Origin: Microbacterium arborescens
GTDB lineage: Bacteria; Actinomycetota; Actinomycetes; Actinomycetales; Microbacteriaceae
NCBI GenBank assembly: GCA_003339645.1
Contig: QNUV01000021.1
Location: 1,240,001-1,304,000, forward strand
DNA length: 64,000 nucleotides
Reading direction: 5' to 3'
A model generated the notes under the pieces. That model was not told where the DNA came from. It was given only the letters and a program-made list of their open reading frames with translations, and did no database searches. Position numbers and translations under genes: made by a program. This document shows positions 7,040 to 16,838 of this stretch, in pieces (the first letter of the stretch is position 1; each line of letters starts with the position of its first letter).

Positions 7040-8696
7040 TCGCGGATGGCTGCTCGAGCACATCGACTACAACTCTGGCGCGCTCGAAGGTCTTCACCGA
7101 GCCTTGATCAGCATCGTGGACCACGCTGGGGACGCTCGCGTTGTGCTCCGCAACATCGACGGCGGTCTCGAAGGCCGCGGCGCCGCGATCGCGGACGTGC
7201 AGACTGACGCGGGGGACATCGCGGGTGACGTGGGACACACAGTCGCCACTCTCGGCCGGATCGCGGAGGTGGTGCGCGGGTACGGTGAAGCAGTCAGCGC
7301 GCACGCTCGCGCCGCGAATGACCTCGTAGATGACATCGAGCGAGCACACCGAGCCGTCGCCGACGCCGAGGGGACGGCCGCGGAGGCCGCGAGCCGACAG
7401 ACTGGACTCGCTGATGATGCGACCCCCGCGGAGGTCTCGCGGGCGGATGGGGCAGTCGAATCGGCCGCGGAGGATCTCGCTGCGCGCCGCCGCGAGCTCG
7501 CCGACCTGTGGGCGCAGTGGGAGGCGTCCTACGCCTTATGGGACGATGCCTACGGCTCGGCGCTGGCCGCGCTGGTCGCTGCCGACGTCAGCTCGCTGCC
7601 CGCCCATGTGAGATCGGCTATCGAGGCGCTTGCTCACGCCGACAGTCCCGCCGAGGTCGCGGAGATCTGGGCGAGTCTGACCGAGGACCAGCGCACGGAC
7701 CTCATCGACCGACGCGCCGAGTTCGTCGGCAACCTCGAGGGCGTTCCGTACGCGGTCCGCTTCGCGGCGAACCGATCGGCGTTCGAACGAGTGCTCGACG
7801 GTGGTCCGTACGGCAAGCCCCTCGATGATCAGCTCGAACAACTCTCTCTCGAGCTTGGTGACGACCTCGGTGGTCAGTTGCTGATGTTCCATCCCTTCGA
7901 AGAGCCGCAGGCGACGGCGGCCGTCGTTTACGGCGCTTCGTCCGGCGATGATCCGTTCGCCGGTGTCACGAACGTCAATGCGCTGGTCGGAGGCATGTTC
8001 TCGGGCCTCGGAGATCTCGAGGCCTGGGGCCAGAGCGCCCGAGACCTCAATGTGTTCGCCGAGGCGTACGGTGACCCGGACACGCGCTCGGTGAGCATCG
8101 CCTGGTACGGGTACGACTCTCCCAATCTGCTTACCGAACACACGATGGGGAGTGCGACCGAGGGCGCCGCCCGGCTGTCGTCGACCCTGCGCGGGCTCGA
8201 CAACGAGGTCAGTTCGGCTGTGACGACATCTGTCATCGGCCACTCGTACGGCAGTACGACATCCTTCTTGGCCGTCGGGGGCGCCGGCGACGACCTGGGC
8301 GTCGATCGGCTCGTCGCTGTGGGATCGGCCGGTGTCCCCGACGGATACCACGCCAACTGGACCGGCGACGCGCCGATGGACTACTCCGGCACCGAGGTCT
8401 TCACGTCGCGCGCGCCCTGGGACTTCGTTGCCCGATACGGCGAGGTCAGCTCGTTCGGTCACGGGATGAATCCCGAGGACATCCCGGGCGCGACGACGTT
8501 CGAGAGCAACGGCGGGACCGCGCCGTCGCTGCAGGGCACACCGGAGGATGTCGCCGGCACGCCGGGCCACGCCGCGCACGACGGAGGCAACTCGATCATC
8601 GGGTGGTGGGAGAAAGGCAACGGCTACCTCTCTCGCGATTCCGAGTCATTCCGTAACATTGCGAACATCGTGGCCAATGGTGAGGTGCTGCAGTGA
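7020..8696 (+). CDS. helical N-terminal domain fused to DUF1023 alpha/beta hydrolase; putative type VII lipase effector
   Basis: A 558-residue protein. Residues 1-200 are long Ala/Glu/Asp/Arg helices, a WXG/LXG-like targeting domain by position. Residues 330-540 match the DUF1023 alpha/beta hydrolase: RSVSIAWYGYDSP, then nucleophile elbow GHSYG (Ser409), APWDFV (Asp468) and PGHAAHDGG (His517 or His520) as likely triad members. There is no signal peptide. The ATG at 7020 overlaps the previous gene; the stop overlaps the GTG of the lipoprotein gene (GTGA). Lipase or esterase activity is expected from the family. A secreted-toxin role is inferred from context; a cell-envelope esterase is the alternative. 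Confidence 0.8.
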   Translation: MSLTSPDRGWLLEHIDYNSGALEGLHRALISIVDHAGDARVVLRNIDGGLEGRGAAIADVQTDAGDIAGDVGHTVATLGRIAEVVRGYGEAVSAHARAANDLVDDIERAHRAVADAEGTAAEAASRQTGLADDATPAEVSRADGAVESAAEDLAARRRELADLWAQWEASYALWDDAYGSALAALVAADVSSLPAHVRSAIEALAHADSPAEVAEIWASLTEDQRTDLIDRRAEFVGNLEGVPYAVRFAANRSAFERVLDGGPYGKPLDDQLEQLSLELGDDLGGQLLMFHPFEEPQATAAVVYGASSGDDPFAGVTNVNALVGGMFSGLGDLEAWGQSARDLNVFAEAYGDPDTRSVSIAWYGYDSPNLLTEHTMGSATEGAARLSSTLRGLDNEVSSAVTTSVIGHSYGSTTSFLAVGGAGDDLGVDRLVAVGSAGVPDGYHANWTGDAPMDYSGTEVFTSRAPWDFVARYGEVSSFGHGMNPEDIPGATTFESNGGTAPSLQGTPEDVAGTPGHAAHDGGNSIIGWWEKGNGYLSRDSESFRNIANIVANGEVLQ

Positions 8697-9292
8697 GCTG
8701 GCGGAGAAATCTGTTCGGAGTGACGATGACCGCCATGGCGGCCATCGTCCTGACGGGATGTGGAGCGACAGTGGCGCAACCGACGGGCGACGAGCTGTAC
8801 CAGGAGGCGGAGAGCCTCTACTTCGATTTCCGCGAGACGACCAACGGCGTGCTGGCCGTCATCGATGACGGCCCGTGGGAGGTGCGGACGTACGGGATGA
8901 CGCCATCCGGTGTTGGGTGCGGCGACGGCTGGAAGTTCGACCTGACGCGCACGACCACGATCGACCCGGCAGGGGTTGCCGGCAAGCGCGAGGCCGTCGC
9001 GCAGCACCTGGTGTCCGAAGGCTTCGAGGTCGACGGCATGGATCTCGATTCGGGCGAGGTCGCGTCTACGGACGTGATCGTCCGCGAGCAGGGCGTCTAC
9101 TCCCTGCTGACGGTGACGCTGGTCGACAACGGGAACGTCGTCGTCACCGCCACGTCGCCGTGCAAGCCCGGCGACAAGTTCGAGCTCAGCCGGATGCTGT
9201 TCGGCAAGGGCCCCCTGCCTGAGGGGTATCTCCCCGACCAGGAATCTCCCTCCGACCCCTTGTTCTTCGGCACCGACCGCGGCGAGCGCTGA
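8693..9292 (+). CDS. lipoprotein, candidate immunity or partner of the DUF1023 protein
   Basis: A 199-residue lipoprotein. The signal segment runs to lipobox LTGC, with lipidated Cys23. The mature part has two further cysteines (SGVGCGDGW and TSPCKPG) that could form a disulfide. It is mostly beta, with TTTIDPAG and a repeating Val/Thr strand pattern. The GTG start overlaps the lipase-like gene's TGA by four bases, so the two are coupled. Staphylococcal type VII lipase TslA is paired with lipoprotein immunity proteins, which makes an immunity role attractive here. That role is inferred; no sequence homology to TilA is claimed. Confidence 0.8.
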   Translation: MSWRRNLFGVTMTAMAAIVLTGCGATVAQPTGDELYQEAESLYFDFRETTNGVLAVIDDGPWEVRTYGMTPSGVGCGDGWKFDLTRTTTIDPAGVAGKREAVAQHLVSEGFEVDGMDLDSGEVASTDVIVREQGVYSLLTVTLVDNGNVVVTATSPCKPGDKFELSRMLFGKGPLPEGYLPDQESPSDPLFFGTDRGER

Positions 9293-9310
9293 CTCCCGCC
9301 GGGACGTTCC

Positions 9311-9364
9311 ACTCGCCAGAATCTGCGGGTCCGAAGCCCCGTGCATCCGCATCTTGTGGCGAGT
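9311..9364. repeat. imperfect inverted repeat between lipoprotein and glgX
   Basis: ACTCGCCA (9311-9318) pairs with TGGCGAGT (9357-9364), and CTGCGG with CCGCAT inside. The left end, ACTCGCCAGAATCTGCGGG, resembles the left end of the element at 42721 at 15 of 19 positions. It may serve as terminator for the lipoprotein operon. Confidence 0.45.
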
Positions 9365-9383
9365 CGACCCGATGGCGGGGGCT

Positions 9384-9424
9384 TGTCAAGGGCACCGGGT
9401 CGTGTGATTGCGCCTGAGTAGTGT
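9384..9424 (+). promoter_or_regulatory. glgX promoter with TGTCAAG box
   Basis: TGTCAAG (9384-9390) lies 29 bases upstream of TAGTGT (9419-9424). The start site would be near 9431, just ahead of the AGGGGAG ribosome site at 9438-9444. Confidence 0.45.
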
Positions 9425-9449
9425 GAGCCACACGAACAGGGGAGATCAC

Positions 9450-11663
9450 ATGCAGGCATGGCCGGGTTCCGCGTATCCGCTCGGAGCGACCTACGACGGG
9501 AACGGGACGAACTTCGCTCTCTTCAGCGAAGGCGCCGAGAAAGTGGAGCTGTGCCTCTTCGACGAGGACGGCACCGAGACATGCGTCGAGCTGCGCGATG
9601 TCGACGCCTTCGTGTGGCACGCCTATCTGCCGAACGTGCAGCCGGGCCAGCGCTACGGATACCGCGTGCACGGTCCGAACGATCCGGCCGACGGCAAGCG
9701 GTTCAACCCGAGCAAGCTGCTGCTCGACCCGTACGCCAAGGCCGTCGAGGGTCAGATCGACTGGGGACAGCCGGTGTTCGGCTACAACTTCGGCGAGCCG
9801 GACTCGTTCAACGACGAGGATTCGGCCGCTCACATGATGAAGGGCGTCGTCGTCAACCCGTTCTTCGACTGGGCGGGCGACCGTCAGCCGAAGATCCCGT
9901 ACGCCGAGAGCGTCATCTACGAGGCTCACGTCAAGGGTCTGACGCAGCTGCACCCCGACATCCCCGAAGACATCCGCGGGACCTACGCCGGCCTCGCACA
10001 CCCCGCCGTCATCGACCACCTCAAGAAGATCGGCATCACGGCGATCGAGCTGATGCCGGTGCACCAGTTCGTCAACGACTCCACGCTGCAGGAGAAGGGA
10101 CTGTCGAACTACTGGGGCTACAACACGATCGCGTTCTTCGCGCCCCAGAACACCTACTCGGCCACGGGCGACCACGGCCAGCAGGTGCAGGAGTTCAAGG
10201 CGATGGTCAAGGCGCTGCACGCCGCCGGCATCGAGGTCATCCTCGACGTCGTCTACAACCACACCGCCGAGGGCAACCACATGGGCCCGACCCTCTCGAT
10301 GCGCGGCATCGACAACGAGGCCTACTACCGCCTCGAGGACGACGACAAGCGCTACTACACCGACTACACCGGCACCGGGAACAGCCTCAACGTCGGCAAC
10401 CCGCACGCGCTGCAGCTGATCATGGACTCGCTGCGCTACTGGGTGACCGAGATGCACGTCGACGGCTTCCGCTTCGACCTCGCGGCGACCCTCGCGCGCG
10501 AGTTCTACGACGTCGACCGGCTGTCGGCCTTCTTCGAGCTCGTGCAGCAGGACCCGATCGTCTCGCAGGTCAAGCTCATCGCCGAGCCGTGGGACATCGG
10601 TCCCGGCGGCTACCAGGTCGGCAACTTCCCGCCGCAGTGGACGGAGTGGAACGGCAAGTACCGCGACACCGTCCGCGACTTCTGGCGCGGCGAGGCGTCG
10701 ACCCTCGGCGAGTTCGCCTCGCGCCTGACCGGTTCGGCCGACCTCTACGAGCACGACGGCCGGTGGCCGGTGGCCTCCATCAACTTCGTCACGGCGCATG
10801 ACGGGTTCACGCTGCGCGATCTCGTTTCGTACAACGAGAAGCACAACGACGCCAATGGCGAGGACGGCAACGACGGCGAGTCGCACAACCGCTCGTACAA
10901 CATGGGCGTTGAGGGACCCACCGACGACCCGCACGTGCTGACGATGCGCGCCCGGCAGCAGCGGAACTTCCTCGCGACGCTGCTGCTGAGCCAGGGCGTG
11001 CCGATGATCTGCCACGGCGACGAGCTCGGCCGCACCCAGCAGGGCAACAACAACGGTTACGCGCAGGACAACGAGCTGACCTGGATCCACTGGGATCAGG
11101 TCGACCAGCCGCTCATCGAGTTCACCGCAGCCCTCGCGCGTCTGCGTCGCCTGCACCCCACGTTCCGGCGCAGCCGCTTCTTCGACGGGCGCCCGGTGCG
11201 TCGCGAAGAGGGCGCCCCGGTGCCCGACATCATGTGGCTGCGCCCCGACGGCACGGCGATGCAGCCCGAGGACTGGGACTCCGGTTTCGGGCGCGCAGTC
11301 GGCGTCTTCCTCAACGGCGACGGCATCCGCGAGCGCGACCGTCGCGGCGAGGACATCTCCGACGACCACTTCTTCGTGCTGTTCAACGCCGGTGACGACG
11401 AGGTGGAGTTCACCGTCCCCTCCGACCAGTACGCCGACCGGTGGGACGTGCTGATCGACACGAGCGGCGAGCTCGTCGGCACCGAGCCCCTCGAGGGCGG
11501 CAACGCGCTGCAGGTCCGGGCCAAGTCGCTCGTCGTCCTGGGCGAGTACACCGAACCCGAGCCCGAGACCGACCACTCGGTCGCGGCATCGCTCGCGGCA
11601 TACACGACGCCGATCGACATCATCCCCGCTGAGGCGCCGACCCCGGAGCTGCCCGGCCGATGA
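9450..11663 (+). CDS. glgX: glycogen debranching enzyme GlgX/TreX
   Basis: A 737-residue GH13 enzyme that hydrolyses alpha-1,6 branch points of glycogen to free maltodextrins. It has an N-terminal CBM48-like beta domain (1-150). The catalytic barrel shows DVVYNHT (about 266), DGFRFDLA with the nucleophile Asp near 341, AEPWD with the acid Glu near 378, and AHDGF with Asp near 450. A C-terminal beta domain ends the protein. Length is normal for the family. The ATG at 9450 has AGGGGAG six bases upstream. Its stop overlaps the treY start (ATGA), so it opens the glgX-treY-treZ operon and supplies linear substrate for TreY. Confidence 0.95.
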   Translation: MQAWPGSAYPLGATYDGNGTNFALFSEGAEKVELCLFDEDGTETCVELRDVDAFVWHAYLPNVQPGQRYGYRVHGPNDPADGKRFNPSKLLLDPYAKAVEGQIDWGQPVFGYNFGEPDSFNDEDSAAHMMKGVVVNPFFDWAGDRQPKIPYAESVIYEAHVKGLTQLHPDIPEDIRGTYAGLAHPAVIDHLKKIGITAIELMPVHQFVNDSTLQEKGLSNYWGYNTIAFFAPQNTYSATGDHGQQVQEFKAMVKALHAAGIEVILDVVYNHTAEGNHMGPTLSMRGIDNEAYYRLEDDDKRYYTDYTGTGNSLNVGNPHALQLIMDSLRYWVTEMHVDGFRFDLAATLAREFYDVDRLSAFFELVQQDPIVSQVKLIAEPWDIGPGGYQVGNFPPQWTEWNGKYRDTVRDFWRGEASTLGEFASRLTGSADLYEHDGRWPVASINFVTAHDGFTLRDLVSYNEKHNDANGEDGNDGESHNRSYNMGVEGPTDDPHVLTMRARQQRNFLATLLLSQGVPMICHGDELGRTQQGNNNGYAQDNELTWIHWDQVDQPLIEFTAALARLRRLHPTFRRSRFFDGRPVRREEGAPVPDIMWLRPDGTAMQPEDWDSGFGRAVGVFLNGDGIRERDRRGEDISDDHFFVLFNAGDDEVEFTVPSDQYADRWDVLIDTSGELVGTEPLEGGNALQVRAKSLVVLGEYTEPEPETDHSVAASLAAYTTPIDIIPAEAPTPELPGR

Positions 11664-14095
11664 CCGCTCCGATCTCGACCTACCGGCTGCAGATCCGTCC
11701 GGCGTTCGACCTCGCGGCCGCCGCCGAGATCGCGGACTACCTCCGCGACCTCGGCGTCGACTGGGCCTACCTCTCGCCGCTCCTGGCAGCGGCGGAGGGG
11801 TCGGACCACGGCTACGACGTCGTCGACCCGACCATCGTCGACACCCGCCGCGGCGGCGCCGAGGGGCTCGCGCGCTTCTCGGCCGCCGCCCGGGATGCCG
11901 GACTCGGTGTGCTCGTCGACATCGTGCCGAACCACCAGGGCGTCGCCGTCCCCGCTGAGAACCCCTGGTGGTGGGACGTCCTCCGCCGCGGCCGCGGGTC
12001 GGCCCACGCCGAGGCGTTCGACATCGACTGGGAGCACGGCGGGGGCAAGGTCGGCCTGCCGATCCTCGGCTCCACGCTCCGCGAAGCCGTCGCCGCCGGT
12101 GAGATCGAGGTCGCGCCGGTGACGGCCGGCGAGGCGAATGGCGCCGAGGGCGTCGCCCGCTACTACGACCACGTGCTGCCGCTCGCCGACGGGACAGCAC
12201 CCGCGGCCGCGACGACCGACCCGGCCACCGTGGACGCCGTGCTCGCCGCTCAGCACTGGCGTGCCGCGTTCTGGCGCGACGACGCGACCGAGCTGAACTA
12301 CCGGCGCTTCTTCGCCGTGAACACGCTGGCCGGAGTGCGCGTCGACGTCCCGGCGGTCTTCGAGGCGAGCCACGTCGAGATCCTCCGCTGGTTGCGCGAG
12401 GGCTTGGCCGACGGTCTGCGCATCGACCACCCCGACGGCCTCGCCGACCCCGGCGGGTATCTCGAGCAGCTCGCCGAGGCGACCGGCGGCGCGTACGTCG
12501 TGGTCGAGAAGATCCTCGAGCACGCCGCCACCGACCATGCCGAGCAGCTGCCCTCCTGGTGGGCGACCGCGGGCACGACCGGGTACGACGCGATGGCCGA
12601 GATCGACCGCGTGCTCATCGACCCGGCGGGTGAGAGCCGGCTCGACGAGCTCGACGCGACACTCCGGTCGGCGGATGCTCCCGCGTCGTATGACGAGATC
12701 GTCCGCGAGGCCAAGCGTGCGGTCGCCGACACCCTGCAGGCCGCCGAGGTGGGCCGGCTCGTCCGCTGCCTGCCCGACGACGTGCGCGACGAGCTCGGAG
12801 AGGATGTCGCACGCGACGCGTTCGCCGAGCTCCTGACGAGCTTCTCGGTGTACCGCGTCTACCCGCCGGTCGGAGACGAGCTCGTCGCCGAGGCGGTCGC
12901 CGCGGCATCCGCATCCCGTCCCGATCTCGCCGACGCCATCGCGACCCTCGCCCCGCTGGTCACGGCGGGCGACACCGAGCTGAGCCGCCGATTCGGTCAG
13001 ACGACCGGGCCGGTCATGGCCAAGGGCGTCGAAGACAGCGCGTTCTACCGGTATCCGCGTCTCGGCACGCTCACCGAGGTGGGCGGCGACCCCGGCGTCT
13101 TCTCGCTCGACGTCGCCGGCTTCCACCGCGCGCAGGCCCACCGCCAGGCGATGTGGCCGCACGCTCTCACGGCGCTGAGCACCCACGACACCAAGCGCAG
13201 CGAAGACGTCCGTGCCCGGCTGTCGGTCATCGCCGAGATGCCCGAGCGGTGGTCCGACGCTCTCGGACGCCTGCGGACGATCGCGTCGACCGGCGACGGA
13301 CGCCTCGACGACCTGCTCTGGCAGGCCATCGTCGGAGCGTGGCCCGCGTCGCCCGAGCGGCTGCGCGACTACGCCGAGAAGGCCTCGCGCGAGGGCGGCA
13401 TCATCACGACCTGGACCGACCCCGATGAGGATGCCGAAGCCCGCATCGCCGCGCTGGTGGATGCCGCCACCTCGGGCGAGGCCCGAGCGACGATCGAGGA
13501 GGTCGTCGGCGAGCTGACCGCGCCCGGGCGATCGAACTCCCTCGCCGCCAAGCTGCTGCAGCTGACCGCACCCGGGGTGCCCGACGTCTATCAGGGCACC
13601 GAGCTGTGGGATCTCTCGCTCGTCGACCCCGACAATCGTCGCGACGTCGACTTCGTCGAGCGCCGCGAGCTGCTCGCGAAGCTCGACGGCGGGTGGCATC
13701 CCGAGATCGACGACTCCGGCGCGGCGAAGCTCCTCGTCGTGTCGCGGGCGCTCCGCCTGCGTCGCGATCGCCCCGAGCTGTTCACGCGGTACGCGCCGCT
13801 GCCCGTCGTCGGCCCTGCCGCAGAGCACGCCGTGGCCTTCGATCGGGGCGGTGCCGTGACCGTCGCGACGCGCCTGCCCGTCGGACTCGCCGCGCGCGGC
13901 GGATGGGGCGACACGGTCGTGATGGTTCCGCCGGGACGTCACACCGACCAGCTGACCGGCCGCGCCTGGGACGGCGGCGCCGTGCGGCTGGCCGACCTGC
14001 TCGACACGTACCCGGTGGCTCTGCTGGCCGCCGAACGTCCGACCGGTGCACGTCCCACCGCCCAACGTCCCACCGCCCCAGAGGAGAACGCATGA
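11660..14095 (+). CDS. treY: malto-oligosyltrehalose synthase
   Basis: An 811-residue GH13 intramolecular transglucosylase that converts the reducing-end alpha-1,4 bond of maltodextrins to alpha-1,1, forming maltooligosyl trehalose. Visible motifs are ISTYRLQ at the N-terminus, DIVPNHQG (about 86), LRIDHPDGL with the nucleophile Asp near 254, VVEKIL with Glu near 282, and [16 protein letters not shown] (about 510), which is highly typical of TreY. The tail contains a Thr/Pro/Arg repeat ([13 protein letters not shown]). The start overlaps the glgX stop and the stop overlaps the treZ start, both by four bases. This is the second step of the TreXYZ route. Confidence 0.95.
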   Translation: MTAPISTYRLQIRPAFDLAAAAEIADYLRDLGVDWAYLSPLLAAAEGSDHGYDVVDPTIVDTRRGGAEGLARFSAAARDAGLGVLVDIVPNHQGVAVPAENPWWWDVLRRGRGSAHAEAFDIDWEHGGGKVGLPILGSTLREAVAAGEIEVAPVTAGEANGAEGVARYYDHVLPLADGTAPAAATTDPATVDAVLAAQHWRAAFWRDDATELNYRRFFAVNTLAGVRVDVPAVFEASHVEILRWLREGLADGLRIDHPDGLADPGGYLEQLAEATGGAYVVVEKILEHAATDHAEQLPSWWATAGTTGYDAMAEIDRVLIDPAGESRLDELDATLRSADAPASYDEIVREAKRAVADTLQAAEVGRLVRCLPDDVRDELGEDVARDAFAELLTSFSVYRVYPPVGDELVAEAVAAASASRPDLADAIATLAPLVTAGDTELSRRFGQTTGPVMAKGVEDSAFYRYPRLGTLTEVGGDPGVFSLDVAGFHRAQAHRQAMWPHALTALSTHDTKRSEDVRARLSVIAEMPERWSDALGRLRTIASTGDGRLDDLLWQAIVGAWPASPERLRDYAEKASREGGIITTWTDPDEDAEARIAALVDAATSGEARATIEEVVGELTAPGRSNSLAAKLLQLTAPGVPDVYQGTELWDLSLVDPDNRRDVDFVERRELLAKLDGGWHPEIDDSGAAKLLVVSRALRLRRDRPELFTRYAPLPVVGPAAEHAVAFDRGGAVTVATRLPVGLAARGGWGDTVVMVPPGRHTDQLTGRAWDGGAVRLADLLDTYPVALLAAERPTGARPTAQRPTAPEENA

Positions 14096-15828
14096 TCGAG
14101 GTATGGGCGCCGCGCCCCGAGCGGGTGCGGCTCCGTCGACCGGATGCCGCCGATGTCGAGCTCTCCCGCTCGGCGGACGGCTGGTGGTCGGCCGACGTCG
14201 ACCTCGCCCCGGGAGACCGCTACGGCTTCGTCCTCGGCGACGGGGATGACGCGCGCCCCGACCCGCGCTCGCGCCGGCAGCCCGACGGCGTGCACGGCCT
14301 GTCGGCGGTCGATGACCCGTCGTCGTTCGCGTGGACCGATCAGGCCTGGACGGGGCGGACGCTCGCGGGTGGGATCATCTACGAGCTGCACATCGGCACC
14401 TTCACGAGCGCCGGCACGCTCGACGCGGCCATCGCTCGACTCGACCATCTCGTCGAGCTCGGCGTGACCCACATCGAGCTGCTGCCGGTGAACGCGTTCA
14501 ACGGCACCCACAACTGGGGGTACGACGGGGTGCTCTGGTACGCCGTGCAGGAGAGCTACGGCGGGCCGGAGGCCTACCGGCAGTTCGTGGATGCCGCCCA
14601 CGCGGCCGGTCTCGCCGTCATCCAGGACGTCGTCTACAACCACCTCGGACCATCCGGCAACTATCTGCCCGAGTACGGCCCCTACCTTCGCGACGGCCGC
14701 CGCAACACCTGGGGTGACAGCGTCAACCTCGACGAGGACGCGGTGCGCGAGTACATCATCGGCAACGCCGAGATGTGGCTCCGCGACTTCCACGTCGACG
14801 GCCTGCGGCTCGACGCCGTGCACGCGCTGCACGATGACGACAGCCCGCTCCACATCCTCGGCGAGATCGCCGACCGGGTCGACGCGCTCAGCACGCACCT
14901 CGGGCGCCCGCTCACGCTCATCGCCGAGAGCGACATGAACGATCCCGTCATGATCCTGCCGCGCGAGGCCGGTGGTCATGGGATGACGGCGCAGTGGTCG
15001 GACGACTGGCACCATTCCGTGCACGTCGCGCTCACGGGTGAGACGGTGGGGTACTACGCCGACTTCGACGCGCTCGATGCCGTTCCCAAGACCTGGAACG
15101 AGGGGTTCTTCCACGACGGCACGTATTCGTCGTTCCGGGGTCGCGAGCACGGGCGGCCGATTCCGCCGGAGTCGCCGTCGTGGCGGCTCGTCACCTTCGC
15201 GCAGGATCACGACCAGATCGGCAACCGTGCGGCGGGCGACCGGCTCTCGGCGACGCTCGATGCCGACCGGCTCGCCGTGGCGGCCGTCCTGACGCTGACG
15301 GCGCCGGGAACCCCGATGCTGTTCATGGGCGAGGAGTGGGGAGCGTCCACTCCGTGGCAGTTCTTCACCTCGCACCCTGAGCCCGAGCTCGCCGAGGCGA
15401 CGGCCGCGGGCCGCAAGCAGGAGTTCGCCGAGATGGGGTGGGACGAGGACCTCGTGCCCGACCCCAACGACCCGGCGACGTTCCTGCGGTCGAAGCTCGA
15501 CTGGACCGAGACCGACGAAGGCGATCATGCCCGCCTGCTGGCGCTGTACCGCGAACTGGGCCGACTGCGCCGCTCGGTGCCCGACCTGACCGACCCCCGG
15601 TTCACCGCGCGCGGCGCCGGAGCGACCGAGGGCCAGGGCGGCCGGCTCTACGACCTGCAGCGCGGACGCGCACGCGTGCTGGTCAACCTGTCGACGGAGC
15701 CCTGGCGGGTCGAGCTGAGCGGTGACCGCGTCTGGCTCGAGACGCTTCCGAGCCGGACCGCCGACGAGCTGCTCGTCGTCGAGCCGAACTCGGCCGTCAT
15801 CGTGGGGCCGGATCTGTCAAGCGGATGA
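14092..15828 (+). CDS. treZ: malto-oligosyltrehalose trehalohydrolase
   Basis: A 578-residue GH13 hydrolase that releases free trehalose from maltooligosyl trehalose. It begins [14 protein letters not shown], an N-terminal Ig-like domain. The barrel follows, with [26 protein letters not shown] (about 178), LRLDAVHAL with the nucleophile Asp near 241, and IAESDMND with Glu near 278. [14 protein letters not shown] (about 372) is a TreZ hallmark. A GAGGAG Shine-Dalgarno lies just upstream in the treY tail, and the start overlaps the treY stop (ATGA). It is the final step of the operon; trehalose acts as an osmo- and desiccation protectant. Confidence 0.95.
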   Translation: MIEVWAPRPERVRLRRPDAADVELSRSADGWWSADVDLAPGDRYGFVLGDGDDARPDPRSRRQPDGVHGLSAVDDPSSFAWTDQAWTGRTLAGGIIYELHIGTFTSAGTLDAAIARLDHLVELGVTHIELLPVNAFNGTHNWGYDGVLWYAVQESYGGPEAYRQFVDAAHAAGLAVIQDVVYNHLGPSGNYLPEYGPYLRDGRRNTWGDSVNLDEDAVREYIIGNAEMWLRDFHVDGLRLDAVHALHDDDSPLHILGEIADRVDALSTHLGRPLTLIAESDMNDPVMILPREAGGHGMTAQWSDDWHHSVHVALTGETVGYYADFDALDAVPKTWNEGFFHDGTYSSFRGREHGRPIPPESPSWRLVTFAQDHDQIGNRAAGDRLSATLDADRLAVAAVLTLTAPGTPMLFMGEEWGASTPWQFFTSHPEPELAEATAAGRKQEFAEMGWDEDLVPDPNDPATFLRSKLDWTETDEGDHARLLALYRELGRLRRSVPDLTDPRFTARGAGATEGQGGRLYDLQRGRARVLVNLSTEPWRVELSGDRVWLETLPSRTADELLVVEPNSAVIVGPDLSSG

Positions 15829-15853
15829 CCGGGCGCGGCGCCCGATCTACCGT
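15815..15853 (+). promoter_or_regulatory. leaderless promoter with TGTCAAG box for the TspO-like gene
   Basis: TGTCAAG (15815-15821) lies inside the treZ end. It is 27 bases before TACCGT (15848-15853), which ends 6 bases before the ATG at 15860. Confidence 0.5.
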
Positions 15854-15859
15854 GGGGGA

Positions 15860-16711
15860 ATGAGCACCACAGCGCACCACGCCGCCCGGCCCCCGCGGAC
15901 GCCGTCCGACCTCGTGCGGCAGATCGCCGTGATCTCGGCCGTCGTCTTCATGATCATCGCCGCGATGGTCGGGACGGGGCTCTTCGGCGGGACGAACGTG
16001 CGCGACCTGCAGGGCGGCGCGCTCGACGCCGACTCGACGGTGCTCGCGCCCGGGACGCAGGCGTTCAGCATCTGGTCGGTCATCTACCTGTTCATGATCG
16101 GCTACACGATCTGGCAGGCGCTGCCGTCGCAGCGCTCGCGCGACCGGCAGCGGCTGGTGGGATGGTGGATCGCGCTGACCGCCGTGCTCAACGGGGGATG
16201 GCTGCTCGCGGCGCAGTTCACGACGCTGCCGGTGACGGTCGTCGCGATCGTGGCGCTGCTCGCCGCACTCGGGTGGACGTTCCGTATTCTCGTGCGCTCG
16301 CGGCCGCAGTCGGTCGGCGACCGCCTGCTCATGGATGCCACGGTGGGCCTGCACCTCGGGTGGGTGTCGCTGGCCACGGTCGCGAACGTCACCGCCTGGC
16401 TCAGCCGGACCGTGCCCGAGTCGTGGGGCATGCAGGCCGACGCGTGGGGTGTCGCCGTGCTCGTGGTCGTCGCCGCCATCGGCGTCGGCATCGCCGCCTT
16501 CTCGCGCGGACGCCCCTCGCCGATCATCGCGCTGTCGTGGGGTCTGGCGTGGATCGCGATCGCCCGCACGACCGATCAGCCCCACTCCGCACCGGTCGCC
16601 GTCGCCGCCGTCGCCGTCATCGTGGTGGTGGTGGCCGCCGCGGCGGTCACGGCCTGGCGCGCGAACGGTCGCGAGCACCGCGGCATCCTGCGCCGTCCCC
16701 GCACCGTCTGA
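15860..16711 (+). CDS. TspO/MBR-related tryptophan-rich membrane protein
   Basis: A 283-residue integral membrane protein with about seven hydrophobic helices. FSIWSVIYLFMIGYTIWQALP (about 71-91) and LNGGWLLAAQ (about 113-122) match the W-x-x-IY and N-x-x-W signatures of TspO/MBR-like proteins. It is longer than the usual 160 residues, as in actinobacterial homologues. TspO proteins bind porphyrins or cholesterol-like ligands; the ligand here is unknown. The start is fixed by the -10 box TACCGT 6 bases upstream. The C-terminus is basic and cytoplasmic. It converges on the amidotransferase gene across an 87-bp palindromic repeat. Confidence 0.8.
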   Translation: MSTTAHHAARPPRTPSDLVRQIAVISAVVFMIIAAMVGTGLFGGTNVRDLQGGALDADSTVLAPGTQAFSIWSVIYLFMIGYTIWQALPSQRSRDRQRLVGWWIALTAVLNGGWLLAAQFTTLPVTVVAIVALLAALGWTFRILVRSRPQSVGDRLLMDATVGLHLGWVSLATVANVTAWLSRTVPESWGMQADAWGVAVLVVVAAIGVGIAAFSRGRPSPIIALSWGLAWIAIARTTDQPHSAPVAVAAVAVIVVVVAAAAVTAWRANGREHRGILRRPRTV

Positions 16712-16742
16712 CTGCCGGTCCGCACCGCCCGCCCGGCCGCGC

Positions 16743-16829
16743 CGATACATCCGTCGGACTCGTGGTGCTGGTGTCGCCGCGATCGACGTCGGAGGCGACA
16801 TCCGCACCGCCGATCCGACGGCTGTATCG
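16743..16829. repeat. 87-bp palindromic element, copy 1
   Basis: It starts CGATACATCCGTCGGAC and ends ATCCGACGGCTGTATCG; the arms pair almost end to end. Exactly 87 bases, as are copies at 35489 and 48711. It sits between convergent stops (16711 and 16839), where it could terminate both genes. This is the most diverged interior of the three. Confidence 0.8.
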
Positions 16830-16838
16830 CACCCGCCG

